Below the pieces are notes generated by a model that searched no databases, was not told the DNA's origin, and saw only the letters and a program-made list of their open reading frames with translations. A stretch of DNA of 64,000 nucleotides from Dyella terrae (GTDB lineage: Bacteria > Pseudomonadota > Gammaproteobacteria > Xanthomonadales > Rhodanobacteraceae): the NCBI RefSeq assembly GCF_022394535.1, contig NZ_CP089414.1:1-64000 (forward strand), written 5' to 3'. This document shows positions 1 to 10,081 of this stretch, in pieces. The first letter of the stretch is position 1. Each line of letters opens with the position of its first letter. Position numbers and translations under genes: made by a program.

Positions 1-2889
1 CAGTATCGATTCCATTGTTGACCATCATGCGTTCATGATTGCGATGCGTTGCCGTCGTCACGCTGCCACTTCAGATTGCCAGGCGACTATGCGACATCGC
101 GTCAGGTGGCGAGGTGCGCAGCATCATCAGATACACGTACCATGACGCTGCACGACGCATGGCGGTTGTCGCGACGCATGAGGGTCAGCAGCACCGCGCG
201 TCGCGCCACAGAGCCAGTTCGTCCACCGATCAACGCTGAGCCTTCGGTTGCGCGCGACCCGGTTGAACCACCCATCCGTTAGTCGCATGGCGGCGCCACC
301 GCCACGAGGCAACCAAACGATGAATAATCCGACATCGACGTATAACTCGCTGACCACGACGGCCAGAGCCGCTGGAAGTTGCCTCGCGTCACGCTGATGT
401 CTGTCAACCAGCTGACCATTTGCTGCATCGCTACCGATCGTCAATGTCGTTGATGGCCATGATAGGTATCATCGCGTAACACCAGCACGTGAGCTGAAGC
501 ATTGGGTGCTATGTTGTGGTAAGCCATGCGGCGTTGACCTTCACGTTACCGTGGTCAGCATGCCGTCAGACGATCCACCATGCAGAGCTGTCGCAGAGTA
601 GCGAACGTATCGCTCAGCGATAATCGCGACACGCGATGCAGCGCTGCCAGCCATGGACGATAAAAACCGTCTTCGCCGGTCAGCGTTGAGTGATGCGCCA
701 GCGCTTTGCATGTCACCTGTTCATTCGAGCACCTTGATGCGACTTCCTTCGTTGCGTGCTGCGGAGATGCGATCAGTCAGGCCCGTCGGTACGACCAGCC
801 ATCGTCGGTACCATGACGTTGCCAGGCGATGACGCGGCATGTTGATGACGGTGTCGTCTTCTTCGGGGATCGATGAGAGTTGACCGCCAGGCCACCGCCA
901 TCGCGGCGGTGATTTCGGCTGAGCACGCACACCACCGTCAGTACGCTTCATGATCTTCTTCGGTGACGCCGCCAAGCCAGGACGGCCATGCCAATCCACG
1001 ATCGGCCCACACGTTTACGCCGAACGTGTTCACCACACCTGGTGACTTCATGCCGGCATCCATCATGGCGCGATGGATGCACATAGATCGATCGCCACGT
1101 ACCAGATACCTTTGATGTCGACTACCGACATTTGCCAAGCCGACGGCTCGCCACGAGACGGTGGAGGTACCAGCATCCGCGCATTGACGATCGCCATCGC
1201 GGCGCCGTGCGAGGCGCAACACGACGTGGTTGCCAGATTGCCGTCGTGTACTGCGGGCATCAGCTTGCTGATATCAGCGTTCATTGGCTTCGACATTGGT
1301 GCCGCCAGCGCGTTGTAGTGACGGCATGGAGTGACCACGGTACCGAACATACCATCAGCGATCGTTGATGGCCATGCCATGATGCATGGTGTGAGTGCCT
1401 GCGATGGACGAAGCGTTGCGGAGCTGGCTTCCAGCATTGAGTGTGCGGCGTCAGTTGAAGCCAGGTTATCCAGCATGCTCGCGTTGGCGCTGATGAAGGA
1501 GAGCGGCGATTGGCGATACCGAGCAGCGGTGGATGAGCACACTGGCATGCGCTGACTTTTGGTTCAGCAGCGTGTGACGATGCACTTCGGCTCCAGTCCC
1601 GGAGAGGATGGTAGTGGCCAGCCACATGATTGTTGCGTTGCCTTCAGGCTGAGCTACCGATGACTGATCGACGAGATGTCCTGCGCGGTAGTTGCCACCA
1701 GCACGACGTGCTCATCACGCGGCATGAGTGCATTCCGTTGACCAGGACGACTGGTTAGTCCTGAGCACGTGATACCGTTGGTTACATGAGCAAAATATCA
1801 ACCTTAAGCGAGATGGTTGCAGGGCCTGGCAACAGTCAGTCAGCGCTGTCATACCATGCGCCCGTGCGCTGCGGTGCTGGTGAGTGGTCGATGCGATGCA
1901 CATACGGCACCTCCTTTGAGTGATCGGTTGTGCTGAAGCCACGTGTCTTCCTGAGACGTCAGACGATTGACGTCGCCAAGTCGATACATAAAGTACCATG
2001 CAGATAATATCGTCACCACCAGACCGCATGACGTTCAATGGAATGCCTGATGCCAGATCGTCCGACTTTACGTGAGTAGCCTTCCAGCCCGGCCGAGACG
2101 CACCATACCTGTTGATGGACGTCCATGCAGCGTCAGGCCAGCTCATCGTCTGTCACGCCAGCACGGAGTTGAGAGAACGTCATTATCGTCCAGTTATGAT
2201 ACAGGTTGACGATGATCGTGTCGCAAAGCGTCATCCATGATGCCGAAGATAAACGTTCCATGCAAACGACCATGCGTCAGAGAATATCTCTCCAGCGATC
2301 GTCTTCCAGATCAGCCTGTACTGATAGTCCATCAGCCAGACCAGCCTAGCACATGCGTTGAGAGTAGTGGCAGTGGCGAGTGTCCGTCATCATCGTCCAA
2401 ATCAGCCAGTCCAGTACCACGACCGCTGCTTACCAGATGAGGCTGACTCAGTTCAGTGTCGCGTGTCGATCGGTATCAAGTCTGCATCGATGGATGAGCA
2501 GAGCGTCAGGTGTACCGGTCCGAGAGCATTCATTATACCGTCCATGATGAAGGCAGGCCAGCGCGCGCGACCACTGATCAGTTCACGGCCAGTTGGTGCG
2601 CGTGCTGGCGTATAACGCGACAAACATCCTGTCGGTACATAGCAGGCGTCGAGCGAGCGGCATGCATATTCATCGCCCGCTGATTAACGATGCCATCCGC
2701 CGTTAGCGATGCGAGAGCAGAGTTCACGCATGTCACTGTGCAGCGACCTTAGTCCGCCTGCAAGACCACGGTCGTCGTAGCGATCGCGTTCGACCAGCCA
2801 GCTCGCGCATGCGACTGCCGTTGCCAGCCGGCAGCTGGCGATCACGTCATAACGATCGGTAATGAGATCATGCGCGCCGACGATCGTGA
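1..2889. other. Anomalous gene-less stretch joined to infB
   Basis: No open frame here resembles a protein family I know; the longest frames are about 90-160 codons and overlap one another on both strands. Sampled lines run from about 43 to 63% GC, against roughly 64% in the genes that follow. Runs of four or more identical bases are almost absent: I count four in 2.9 kb. Where nusA and the first two thirds of infB should lie, neither is recognisable, not even as degraded pieces. A minus-strand frame around 940-1080 reads like protein for about 40 residues, but I cannot assign it. The simplest reading is low-quality or chimeric assembled sequence; a real rearrangement or decayed foreign DNA is the alternative. 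Confidence 0.6.
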
Positions 2890-2976
2890 GCTGATCACCA
2901 GCGCCTTGGAGGTGGGCGAGCCGCTGCGTCGGACTCGGCGACCGCCGAGCGCCAGCTCAAGCGCCGCGAGACGCGC

Positions 2977-3651
2977 ATGGTCAGCAAGGCCAACCGCCTT
3001 GAGGACATCATGGCCCAGATGGCCCAGGGCGCCGAGCAGCAGACGCTCAACATCCTGGTCAAGGCCGACGTGCAGGGTTCGGTGCAGGCGCTACGCGAGT
3101 CGCTCAGTCAGATCGGCAACGAGAACGTGAAGGTCAACGTGATCGCGGCCGGCGTCGGCGGCATCACCGAGTCCGACGCCACACTCGCCGCCGCCTCCAA
3201 GGCGCTGGTGATCGGCTTCAACGTCCGCGCCGATGCGTCGGCGCGCAAGGTGATCGATACCTCGGGCCTCGATGTCCGTTACTTCTCGATCATCTATGAC
3301 GTGATCGACCAGGTGAAGCAGGCCGCTTCGGGTCTGCTGGGCAAGGAAATTCGCGAAGAGATCATCGGCATCGCGCAGGTGCGTGAAGTGTTCCGCAGCT
3401 CCAAGTTCGGCGCGGTGGCCGGTTGTATGGTCATCGAAGGCACGGTCAAGCGCAGCAAGCCGATCCGCGTGCTTCGTGACAACACCGTGGTCTTCCAGGG
3501 CGAACTGGAGTCGCTGCGCCGCTTCAAGGAACTAGTCGACGAAGTGCGCAACGGCATGGAATGCGGTATCGCCGTGAAGCAGTACAACGACGTCAAGGCC
3601 GGTGACCAGATCGAATGCTTCGAGCGTATCGAGGTGGCCCGCACGCTGTAA
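2977..3651 (+). CDS. infB: Translation initiation factor IF-2, C-terminal part only
   Basis: IF-2 is the GTPase that brings fMet-tRNA to the 30S subunit. Only about 224 C-terminal residues remain, against some 800-900 in the family. What is present covers the linker after domain II, domain III ([33 protein letters not shown]) and the C-terminal tRNA-binding barrel ending [12 protein letters not shown]. The GTPase domain is absent. IF-2-like reading continues upstream of the first ATG to about base 2941, then turns to unrelated sequence, with an in-frame stop at 2887-2889. The ATG at 2977 is therefore an internal methionine rather than a true start. The gene is truncated by the anomalous sequence to its left, probably an assembly fault because infB is essential. 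Confidence 0.9.
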   Translation: MVSKANRLEDIMAQMAQGAEQQTLNILVKADVQGSVQALRESLSQIGNENVKVNVIAAGVGGITESDATLAAASKALVIGFNVRADASARKVIDTSGLDVRYFSIIYDVIDQVKQAASGLLGKEIREEIIGIAQVREVFRSSKFGAVAGCMVIEGTVKRSKPIRVLRDNTVVFQGELESLRRFKELVDEVRNGMECGIAVKQYNDVKAGDQIECFERIEVARTL

Positions 3652-3704
3652 TGGTGGATGGCCCGGGATCGGGCCGTCGCCTCCAGCGGTGGTTTTATCG
3701 GCGG

Positions 3705-3739
3705 GCGATGTGGATATCCACATCGCTCGCTTCGTTTTT
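3705..3739 (+). terminator. Perfect palindrome with T-run between infB and rbfA
   Basis: Bases 3705-3726 are a perfect 22-base palindrome (GCGATGTGGAT and its complement), followed at 3735-3739 by five T. It lies in the 132-base gap between infB and rbfA. It could be a partial terminator or processing hairpin that sets rbfA levels, or a protein-binding site; the eight-base distance to the T-run is longer than in a textbook terminator. Confidence 0.4.
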
Positions 3740-3783
3740 CGGGACTTGCCATGCCGGTGTGTCCCCGTTGAAAGGAGTGCGTT

Positions 3784-4173
3784 ATGCCTTCTCGCGATTT
3801 CAAGCGTACCGACCGTGTCGGCGCCGAGCTGCGCCGTGAACTGAGTCAGCTGGTCCACGCCGCCGTGCGCGATCACGGCCTGCCTTCAGTCAGCGTATCG
3901 GACGTGGAAGTCACTCGTGATCTGGACTGGGCCACGGTGTGGGTTACAGCTCTGCAGCCGGAGCGTTCCGTCGAAGCCATGAAGGCGCTCAAGGAGCTGG
4001 CGGTTGAATTCCGTCGTGAGCTTTCGCGCTCTATGCGTCTGCGTCGAGTGCCGGAACTTCGTTTCAAGTACGACGACTCGGTCGACAAGGGCGAGCGTAT
4101 CGAAAGCCTGCTGCGGCAAGAGGCTGCGCGCACGCCAGCGTCGGACGAGGAAGGCGAAAGCTCGAAGGACTAA
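3784..4173 (+). CDS. rbfA: Ribosome-binding factor A
   Basis: RbfA binds the 30S subunit and helps mature the 5' end of 16S rRNA, with a role in cold adaptation. The 129-residue product has the usual length and the single KH-like fold: N-terminal RTDRVGAELRRELSQLV, the middle VSVSDVEVTRDLDWATVWVT, and the C-terminal RMRLRRVPELRFKYDDSVDKGERI typical of the family. A good ribosome site (AAAGGAG) precedes the ATG by seven bases. It sits between infB and truB, the usual order in gammaproteobacteria, with truB starting 16 bases after its stop, so the three are probably co-transcribed. Confidence 0.95.
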   Translation: MPSRDFKRTDRVGAELRRELSQLVHAAVRDHGLPSVSVSDVEVTRDLDWATVWVTALQPERSVEAMKALKELAVEFRRELSRSMRLRRVPELRFKYDDSVDKGERIESLLRQEAARTPASDEEGESSKD

Positions 4174-4189
4174 GGATCAGCACGTCCCC

Positions 4190-5122
4190 ATGAAGCGTCG
4201 TATCCGTTTTCGCGACCTGCACGGCATCGTGTTGCTGGACAAGCCGTTGGGGCTGAGCTCCAACGAGGCCTTGCAGGTGGTTCGCAAAGGTATTTTCCGG
4301 GCGGAGAAGGGCGGCCACACGGGCGCACTCGATCCGCTGGCCACCGGCCTGTTGCCACTGTGCTTCGGCGAGGCCACCAAGCTTGCCGGCATGCTGCTGG
4401 GCTCGCGCAAGGCTTATCTGGCTGAGTGCAAGCTGGGTGCTACCACCAGTACGGCTGATCTCGAGGGCGAGATCGTGCTGGAACGACCAGTGCCCATGCT
4501 CTCGGACGCGGCTATTGAGGCCGCGCTGGTCAATTTGCGTGGACGCATCACCCAGGTGCCGCCGGCTTATTCGGCCATCAAGCGGGATGGTGAGCGGCTT
4601 TACGTCAAGGCGCGACGTGGCGAGGCGGTCGAGGTGCCCGCACGCGAAGTGGATGTGTATCGGCTGGATATGCTCTCCCGCTCGGACGATAGCCTGACCC
4701 TCTATGTCGAATGCGGTTCCGGCACCTACGTGCGTAGCTTGGCCGTGGACCTGGGCGAAAACCTGGGTTGCGGAGCTCACCTGACGGCCCTGCGCCGCCT
4801 GTGGGTGGAGCCGTTCAGGGAGTCGGCCATGGTGACGGTTGAGCAGCTTCAGGCGGCAGCAGAGCGGGGTGACGATGCCCTGCTGGCGTTGTTGTTGCCG
4901 GTGTCGGCCGGGCTGGAGGGCTTGCCAGCGTTGAGGTTGGATGCGGAACAGACCCTGGCCGTCTCACAGGGTCAGCAGATTCCGCTTGATCCTTCGATGA
5001 GCGGGCAGGTTGCAGTGTTCGCCGAGGACGGTCGCCTGCTGGTTCTGGGCGAGGCGGGGGGCGGAAAGCTGCACATCGTGCGGGGTTTCAATCTACCCTC
5101 GACCGTCCAGCTTCGCAGTTGA
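4190..5122 (+). CDS. truB: tRNA pseudouridine(55) synthase
   Basis: TruB converts U55 of the T-loop of tRNAs to pseudouridine and also acts as a tRNA chaperone. The 310-residue protein begins MKRRIRFRDLHGIVLLDKP. It has the family motif GGHTGALDPLATGLL, with catalytic Asp48, then KAYLAECKLG and the GTYVRSLAVDLG segment, and ends in a short PUA-like region. I chose the ATG at 4190 because homology starts there; the frame is open further upstream but that part overlaps rbfA and matches nothing. It follows rbfA closely and precedes rpsO, the conserved order. Confidence 0.96.
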   Translation: MKRRIRFRDLHGIVLLDKPLGLSSNEALQVVRKGIFRAEKGGHTGALDPLATGLLPLCFGEATKLAGMLLGSRKAYLAECKLGATTSTADLEGEIVLERPVPMLSDAAIEAALVNLRGRITQVPPAYSAIKRDGERLYVKARRGEAVEVPAREVDVYRLDMLSRSDDSLTLYVECGSGTYVRSLAVDLGENLGCGAHLTALRRLWVEPFRESAMVTVEQLQAAAERGDDALLALLLPVSAGLEGLPALRLDAEQTLAVSQGQQIPLDPSMSGQVAVFAEDGRLLVLGEAGGGKLHIVRGFNLPSTVQLRS

Positions 5123-5133
5123 CCATGACGGTC

Positions 5134-5163
5134 TTGTTGTCATAGGGCTCCGGTCGCTACAAT
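5134..5163 (+). promoter_or_regulatory. Putative sigma-70 promoter for rpsO-pnp
   Basis: A TACAAT -10 hexamer at 5158-5163 is preceded by TTGTTG (5134-5139, spacer 18) or TTGTCA (5137-5142, spacer 15). It lies just after truB and before the rpsO leader hairpin, where enterobacteria also have an rpsO promoter. Called by eye. Confidence 0.5.
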
Positions 5164-5197
5164 ACGGAGCTTGTTCCAAACTTTTCATTCATCTCAG

Positions 5198-5254
5198 GCG
5201 AAGCTTGCGCAACGTCATCGCGTGACGTTGCGCAAGCTTCGCACCCGTTTTTTT
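5198..5254 (+). terminator. Strong hairpin plus T7 in the rpsO leader
   Basis: Bases 5198-5217 and 5223-5242 are perfect 20-base inverted copies around the loop TCGCG, followed by seven T at 5248-5254. This is an intrinsic-terminator shape placed downstream of the putative rpsO promoter and only 12 bases before the rpsO start codon. The rpsO ribosome site (AGGAAG) follows at once. It may end truB read-through, or act as an attenuator of the rpsO-pnp transcript. Confidence 0.7.
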
Positions 5255-5266
5255 AGGAAGAATCAC

Positions 5267-5536
5267 ATGTCCCTTACCGCAGAACAGACCGGCAAGATCA
5301 TCGCTGACTTCGGCCGCGTGCCGAACGATACGGGTTCGCCGGAAGTGCAGGTCGCCCTGCTGTCGGCTCGCATCGACCACCTCACCGGCCACTTCAAAGA
5401 GCACAAGCAGGATCACCATTCCCGCCGTGGTCTGCTGAAGCTGGTCAACCAGCGCAAGCGTCTGCTGGCGTACCTGAAGGATCGTGACCTGGCTCGTTAC
5501 CAGGGCCTCATCGAGCGCCTCGGCCTCCGTCGCTAA
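5267..5536 (+). CDS. rpsO: 30S ribosomal protein S15
   Basis: S15 is a primary 16S rRNA-binding protein of the central domain of the small subunit. The product has 89 residues, exactly the usual length, with the family features [35 protein letters not shown] and [11 protein letters not shown]. The ATG at 5267 has the ribosome site AGGAAG seven bases upstream and matches the conserved N-terminus MSLTAEQ. pnp follows after a repeat-bearing 83-base gap, the conserved rpsO-pnp pair. The 5' leader carries a strong terminator-like hairpin, which suggests control of this transcript. Confidence 0.97.
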   Translation: MSLTAEQTGKIIADFGRVPNDTGSPEVQVALLSARIDHLTGHFKEHKQDHHSRRGLLKLVNQRKRLLAYLKDRDLARYQGLIERLGLRR

Positions 5537-5548
5537 GGTTGATGTTTT

Positions 5549-5596
5549 GCGTTCATCCGTGAGCGCAAAAGTCAAAAAGCGGTCATTCATGGCCGC
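5549..5596 (+). repeat. Two-hairpin REP-like element, copy 1
   Basis: Two short hairpins, GCGTTCATCCGTGAGCGC (5549-5566) and GCGGTCATTCATGGCCGC (5579-5596), are joined by AAAAGTCAAAAA. A near-identical element lies at 23838-23885 in the sucB-sucA gap. Here it sits between rpsO and pnp, in the same orientation as the genes, where it may slow exonuclease decay or mark a processing site. Confidence 0.8.
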
Positions 5597-5619
5597 ACTT
5601 CCCAATTCAGGAAAAGACA

Positions 5620-7725
5620 GTGGCGAAAGTAACCAAGTCATTCCAGTTCGGTAATCACGAAGTCACACTGGAGACGGGCGAAATCGCCCGCCAGGCTTCC
5701 GGTGCCGTCATGGTCAGCATGGGCGGCACCGTCGTGCTGGTCACCGTGGTGGCCAATGCCAAGGCGAAGGAAGGTCAGGACTTCTTCCCGCTCACGGTCG
5801 ATTACGTCGAGAAGTTCTACTCCGCGGGTCGTATCCCGGGTGGCTTCTTCAAGCGTGAAGGCCGTCCGACCGAGAAGGAGACGCTCACCTCGCGTCTGAT
5901 CGACCGTCCGGTGCGTCCGCTCTTCCCGGAAGAGTTCAAGAACGAAGTGCAGGTCATCGCGCAGGTCGTCTCGCTGAACCCGGAAGTCGACGGTGACATC
6001 CCGGCTATGCTGGGTGCCTCCGCTGCATTGAGCCTCGCCGGTATCCCGTTCAAGGGCCCGATCGGCGCTGCCCGCGTCGGTTACGCCAACGGCAAGTACC
6101 TGCTGAACCCGACTGCCACCGAGCTAAAGACCTCCGAGCTCGATCTGGTCGTCGCCGGCACGTCGAATGCCGTGCTGATGGTGGAATCCGAAGCCAAGCT
6201 GCTGTCCGAGGAAGTGATGCTCGGCGCCGTGGTGTTCGGTCACCAGCAGCTGCAGGTGGCCGTCCGCGCCATCGCCGAGCTGGCCACCGAGGCGGCCCGT
6301 CCGTCCATGGCATGGTCCGCTCCGGCCCGCAACGAGTCGCTGATCGCCGCTCTCACCGGTGCCGTCGGCAACCAGTTGGAAACCGCCTTCCAGGTGCGTG
6401 ACAAGCTGCAGCGCCGCGACGCCATCGCCGCCATCAAGAGCGACGTGCTCGCTTCTCTGGCCGCCGATGTCGAAGCCAAGGGCTGGGACAAGGCCGAGTT
6501 GTCGAAGGAATTCGCCGAGCTCGAGTACCGCACCATGCGCGACGGCGTCCTCAAGACGAAGATCCGCATCGACGGTCGCAACCTGGACGACGTTCGCCCG
6601 ATCACCATCCGCGTCGGCGTGCTGCCGCGCACTCATGGTTCGGCACTGTTCACCCGCGGCGAAACCCAGGCGCTGGTCGTGACCACGCTCGGCACCACCC
6701 GCGATGCGCAGATCATCGATGCGCCGGAAGGCGAGTCGAAGGATCCGTTCCTGTTCCATTACAACTTCCCGCCGTTCTCGGTGGGCGAGGCCGGTCGCTT
6801 TGGCGCGCCGAAGCGTCGCGAAATCGGCCACGGCCGTCTCGCCAAGCGCGGCGTGCAGGCCGTCAAGCCGAGCATCGAAGAATTCCCGTACGTGGTGCGC
6901 GTGGTCTCGGAAATCACCGAGTCCAACGGTTCCTCGTCGATGGCTTCGGTGTGCGGTTCGTCGCTGGCCATGATGGATGCGGGCGTTCCGCTGAAGTCGC
7001 CGGTTGCCGGTATCGCCATGGGCCTGGTCAAGGAAGGTGGCGACTTCGTCGTGCTGTCGGACATCCTGGGTGACGAAGATCACCTCGGCGACATGGACTT
7101 CAAGGTGGCCGGTAGTGCCGATGGCATTTCTGCGCTGCAGATGGACATCAAGATCGACGGCATCACCGAAGAGATCATGAAGGTGGCGCTGGAACAGGCC
7201 AAGCGTGGTCGTCTGCACATCCTCGGCGAAATGGCCAAGGTGATCAGCACCGCCCGCACCGAGATGAGCGAGTTCGCCCCGCGCCTGCTCACCATCAAGA
7301 TCCATCCGGACAAGATCCGCGAAGTGATCGGCAAGGGTGGCGCAACCATCCGTTCGATCACCGAAGAGACCGGTACCACCATCGACATCAGCGATGACGG
7401 CACCGTCATCATCGCCTCGGTCAACCGCGAAGCGGCCAACGCTGCCAAGGCGCGTATCGAGCAGATCGTCTCCGACGTCGAGCCGGGTCGCATCTACGAA
7501 GGCAAGGTTGCCAAGCTGATGGACTTCGGCGCGTTCGTGACCATCATGCCGGGCAAGGATGGCTTGGTGCACGTCTCGCAGATCTCCAGCGAGCGCGTGG
7601 AGAAGGTCTCCGACAAGCTGAAGGAAGGCGATATCGTCAAGGTCAAGGTGCTCGAAGTGGACAAGCAGGGCCGTATCCGCCTGTCCATGAAGGCCGTGAC
7701 CGAGGACGAGGGCGCTGGCGCCTAA
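5620..7725 (+). CDS. pnp: Polyribonucleotide nucleotidyltransferase (PNPase)
   Basis: PNPase degrades RNA phosphorolytically from the 3' end and is part of the RNA degradosome. The 701-residue product is full length. It has two RNase PH core domains joined by an all-alpha domain ([22 protein letters not shown]; later [20 protein letters not shown] and [17 protein letters not shown] in the active second core), a KH domain from about residue 565 ([14 protein letters not shown]) and an S1 domain from about 626 ([15 protein letters not shown]). It starts with GTG, preceded by AGGAAAAG. It follows rpsO across a REP-like repeat and ends in a clear terminator. The long frame on the opposite strand is a codon-bias shadow. 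Confidence 0.97.
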   Translation: MAKVTKSFQFGNHEVTLETGEIARQASGAVMVSMGGTVVLVTVVANAKAKEGQDFFPLTVDYVEKFYSAGRIPGGFFKREGRPTEKETLTSRLIDRPVRPLFPEEFKNEVQVIAQVVSLNPEVDGDIPAMLGASAALSLAGIPFKGPIGAARVGYANGKYLLNPTATELKTSELDLVVAGTSNAVLMVESEAKLLSEEVMLGAVVFGHQQLQVAVRAIAELATEAARPSMAWSAPARNESLIAALTGAVGNQLETAFQVRDKLQRRDAIAAIKSDVLASLAADVEAKGWDKAELSKEFAELEYRTMRDGVLKTKIRIDGRNLDDVRPITIRVGVLPRTHGSALFTRGETQALVVTTLGTTRDAQIIDAPEGESKDPFLFHYNFPPFSVGEAGRFGAPKRREIGHGRLAKRGVQAVKPSIEEFPYVVRVVSEITESNGSSSMASVCGSSLAMMDAGVPLKSPVAGIAMGLVKEGGDFVVLSDILGDEDHLGDMDFKVAGSADGISALQMDIKIDGITEEIMKVALEQAKRGRLHILGEMAKVISTARTEMSEFAPRLLTIKIHPDKIREVIGKGGATIRSITEETGTTIDISDDGTVIIASVNREAANAAKARIEQIVSDVEPGRIYEGKVAKLMDFGAFVTIMPGKDGLVHVSQISSERVEKVSDKLKEGDIVKVKVLEVDKQGRIRLSMKAVTEDEGAGA

Positions 7726-7746
7726 GTCGTCGCTTCAACGCTTTGA

Positions 7747-7779
7747 CAAAGGCCCGGCGAAAGCCGGGCTTTTGTTTTT
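7747..7779 (+). terminator. Rho-independent terminator after pnp
   Basis: The stem GCCCGGC / GCCGGGC has a GAAA tetraloop (7752-7769) and is extended by AAA/TTT pairs. It is followed by TTTTGTTTTT. It sits 22 bases after the pnp stop. Confidence 0.92.
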
Positions 7780-7909
7780 GAGGCCCGCATAACTGGCAGC
7801 TGATGCTGCGTCGCAATATCGCCGATTATTCGCTGAGGACTAATACGCTTTTTGCGTCTCCTGCAACAGGCTTTTGCTAGGATGGCTGGAGCATCATGAG
7901 GAAGCGGGC

Positions 7910-8974
7910 ATGGCTGAGCAGGCGAATGATTTTCTGAAGGATTACCAGACGATGGCGCAGCAATCGTGGGATGCCTGGACTCGTTACCTGCAGCAACATA
8001 GCGCCCCATCAAATCCCTTCGGGGGTGGCGCGTCTCCCTTCGGTTCCTCTGGTGCTGGCGACGACTTCATGGCGCGTAGCATGGCCGCCCTCAAGGGTTA
8101 CGGCGATTGGCTCCAGGGCGCAGCGAGCAGCGGCTTGGGGCAAGGTCCGGCGGCCGATTGGCAGCAATCGCTGCAGAATCTGTTTTCCAACTTGGGCGGG
8201 CAACCGTTCGCGAACGCTTTCGCTAACATCGATAGCGAGGCCGCAAAAAGTTTCGGGCAGCTGTGGCAGTCGTGGTTCCAGGCCAATCCTTCGGGCGTGC
8301 CCGGCATGAAGTTCGATGTCGAACACTTCGCTGCGTTCGGTTACACGCGTGAACGCCAGCGCCTGCAGCAGGCACTGACGACCGCCATGCAGAACTACAC
8401 GGAATGGGCTGGCAAGTACCAGACCCTCATCCAGCGCGCCAATACCGAAGGCTTCGAGCGGCTGCAGGGCAAGCTCGCCGATTTGACCGATTCGTCCAAA
8501 CAGATCGAATCACTCAAGGCGCTTTACGATCTGTGGGTGGACGCGGCGGAAGAGGCTTACGGGCAAATTGCCTTGTCCGAAGAATTCCGCCATGCCTATG
8601 GCGAAATGGTGAACGCACAGGGCCGCGTGCGTCAGTTGCAGCAGTCGCAGCTTGATGCGTTGTGTCGTGATCTAGGGTTGCCTACGCGCAGCGAGGTCAC
8701 CGCCCTGGGCAAGCGCGTGCACGAACTGCGTCGCGAGGTGCGCGAGCAGCGTGGCACGCAGGGCAACGAAGAAATCGCCATTCTTCGTGCCGAAGTGGCG
8801 GCGCTGAAGCGGCAGCTCGCTGACAAACAGCAGCCGGCGAAGCCAGTCGAGAAGAAGATACCGTCGCGTAGCGGCAAGCGCGCAACGGATGAAGTAGTCG
8901 CCGTGCGCCGCCCCAAGGCAGCCCCGGCCGTCGCCGCCCGCAAATCCGTCGCTCGCGGCGTCAAGCGCAAGTAA
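7910..8974 (+). CDS. phaE: Class III polyhydroxyalkanoate synthase subunit PhaE
   Basis: PhaE is the non-catalytic partner of PhaC in class III PHA synthase, which polymerises hydroxyacyl-CoA into storage polyester on granules. The product has 354 residues. Features seen are an N-terminal DFLKDYQTMAQQSWDAWTRYL, a Gly/Ser-rich low-complexity stretch, the central FGYTRERQRLQQALTTAMQN typical of PhaE, a helical LWVDAAEEAYGQIALSEEFR region, and a coiled, then Lys/Arg-rich tail. I chose the ATG at 7910 because GAGGAAG lies eight bases upstream; a TTG twelve codons earlier is possible. phaC starts nine bases after the stop behind its own AAGGAG, so the two are an operon. Confidence 0.9.
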   Translation: MAEQANDFLKDYQTMAQQSWDAWTRYLQQHSAPSNPFGGGASPFGSSGAGDDFMARSMAALKGYGDWLQGAASSGLGQGPAADWQQSLQNLFSNLGGQPFANAFANIDSEAAKSFGQLWQSWFQANPSGVPGMKFDVEHFAAFGYTRERQRLQQALTTAMQNYTEWAGKYQTLIQRANTEGFERLQGKLADLTDSSKQIESLKALYDLWVDAAEEAYGQIALSEEFRHAYGEMVNAQGRVRQLQQSQLDALCRDLGLPTRSEVTALGKRVHELRREVREQRGTQGNEEIAILRAEVAALKRQLADKQQPAKPVEKKIPSRSGKRATDEVVAVRRPKAAPAVAARKSVARGVKRK

Positions 8975-8983
8975 GGAGTTCTC

Positions 8984-10052
8984 ATGTATCCACCGCTTCG
9001 CCTCGACCCGGCTGCGTTGATGGGCGAGATTTCCGCTTTCCAGCGCAAGCTGACGGCGGGCATGGACAACCTCAAGCATCAGCGCGAGCCCGAGTATGCG
9101 AATACGCCGCGCGAGCTGGTGTATCGCGAGGACAAGCTGTCAGTCTGGCGCATGAAGGGGCAGGGCAGGCCGACGGCGAAAACGCCGACGCTGATCGTCT
9201 ACGCGCTGGTCAATACAGTGTGGATGACGGATCTGCAGGAGGACCGCTCCATGGTCCGCAACCTGCTCGAACAGGGCGAAGACATCTACCTGCTCGACTG
9301 GGGCTATCCCGACGCAGTCGATCGCTGGCTGACCCTGGACGATTACATCAACGGTTATCTCGACCGTTGCGTGGATGCGGTGCGCAAAGCTGCGGGCGTT
9401 GACGCGATCAATCTGCTTGGCATCTGCCAAGGCGGCACGTTCTCGCTCTGCTATACCGCGACGCATGGCGAGAAGGTCAGAAACCTTATCACCATGGTGA
9501 CACCGGTGGATTTCCAGACGCCGGACAACATGCTCTCGAGCTGGTCGCGGCAAATGAACGTCGACCTGTTCGTCGACACCATGGGCAATATCCCTGCCGA
9601 ATTGCTCAATTGGGTTTATCTCACCTTGAAGCCGGTTCGTTTGAACCAGCAGAAATACGTGGGCCTGGTCGACATCCTCGACAATCCGAAGGAGCTGCAG
9701 AACTTCCTGCGCATGGAGCGCTGGATCTTCGATTCGCCGGATCAGGCGGGCGAAGCTTTCCGCGAGTTCATCAAGGAGTTCTACCAGCAGAACAAGCTGA
9801 TCAAGGGCGAGTTGATCATCGGCGGTAAGCCGGTGGATCTCAGGCATGATCACGCAGCCCGTCCTGAATATCTTCGCCGAGCAGGATCACTTGGTTCCGC
9901 CCGATGCCTCGCGCGCGCTGGGTCGTCATGTCGGCACCACCGACTACACGCAGCTGGCCTTCAAGGGCGGGCACATCGGCATCTACGTATCGAGCCGCGC
10001 CCAGCGCGAGGTGCCGCCGGCTATCCACCAATGGCTTAGTACGCGAAACTGA
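8984..10052 (+). pseudogene. phaC: Class III PHA synthase catalytic subunit PhaC, apparent frameshift
   Basis: PhaC is the catalytic subunit, an alpha/beta-hydrolase-like enzyme. The first frame gives the N-terminal 286 or so residues with the lipase-like box GICQGG carrying nucleophile Cys148. Near 9843-9846 the reading jumps by +1: the next frame continues exactly as the family does (ITQPVLNIFAEQDHLVPP with the catalytic Asp, then FKGGHIGIYVS with the catalytic His). Left uncorrected, the first frame runs to 10039 with an unrelated tail and lacks the Asp and His. Removing one base gives 355 residues, the standard class III length, so a one-base sequencing insertion is the simplest explanation; a real inactivating mutation cannot be excluded. 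No homopolymer lies at the spot. Confidence 0.85.
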
Positions 10053-10081
10053 GCCCTCTACGCGACCATCAGGGCAGGGGC

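Noticed and set aside
1063..1548. A 161-codon minus-strand frame in the first 2.9 kb
   Set aside because: No domain, odd composition, overlaps several frames of similar length on both strands, and lies in sequence of doubtful quality.
6124..7572. A 482-codon frame opposite pnp
   Set aside because: Antisense shadow; composition is odd and PNPase covers the whole interval with correct domains.
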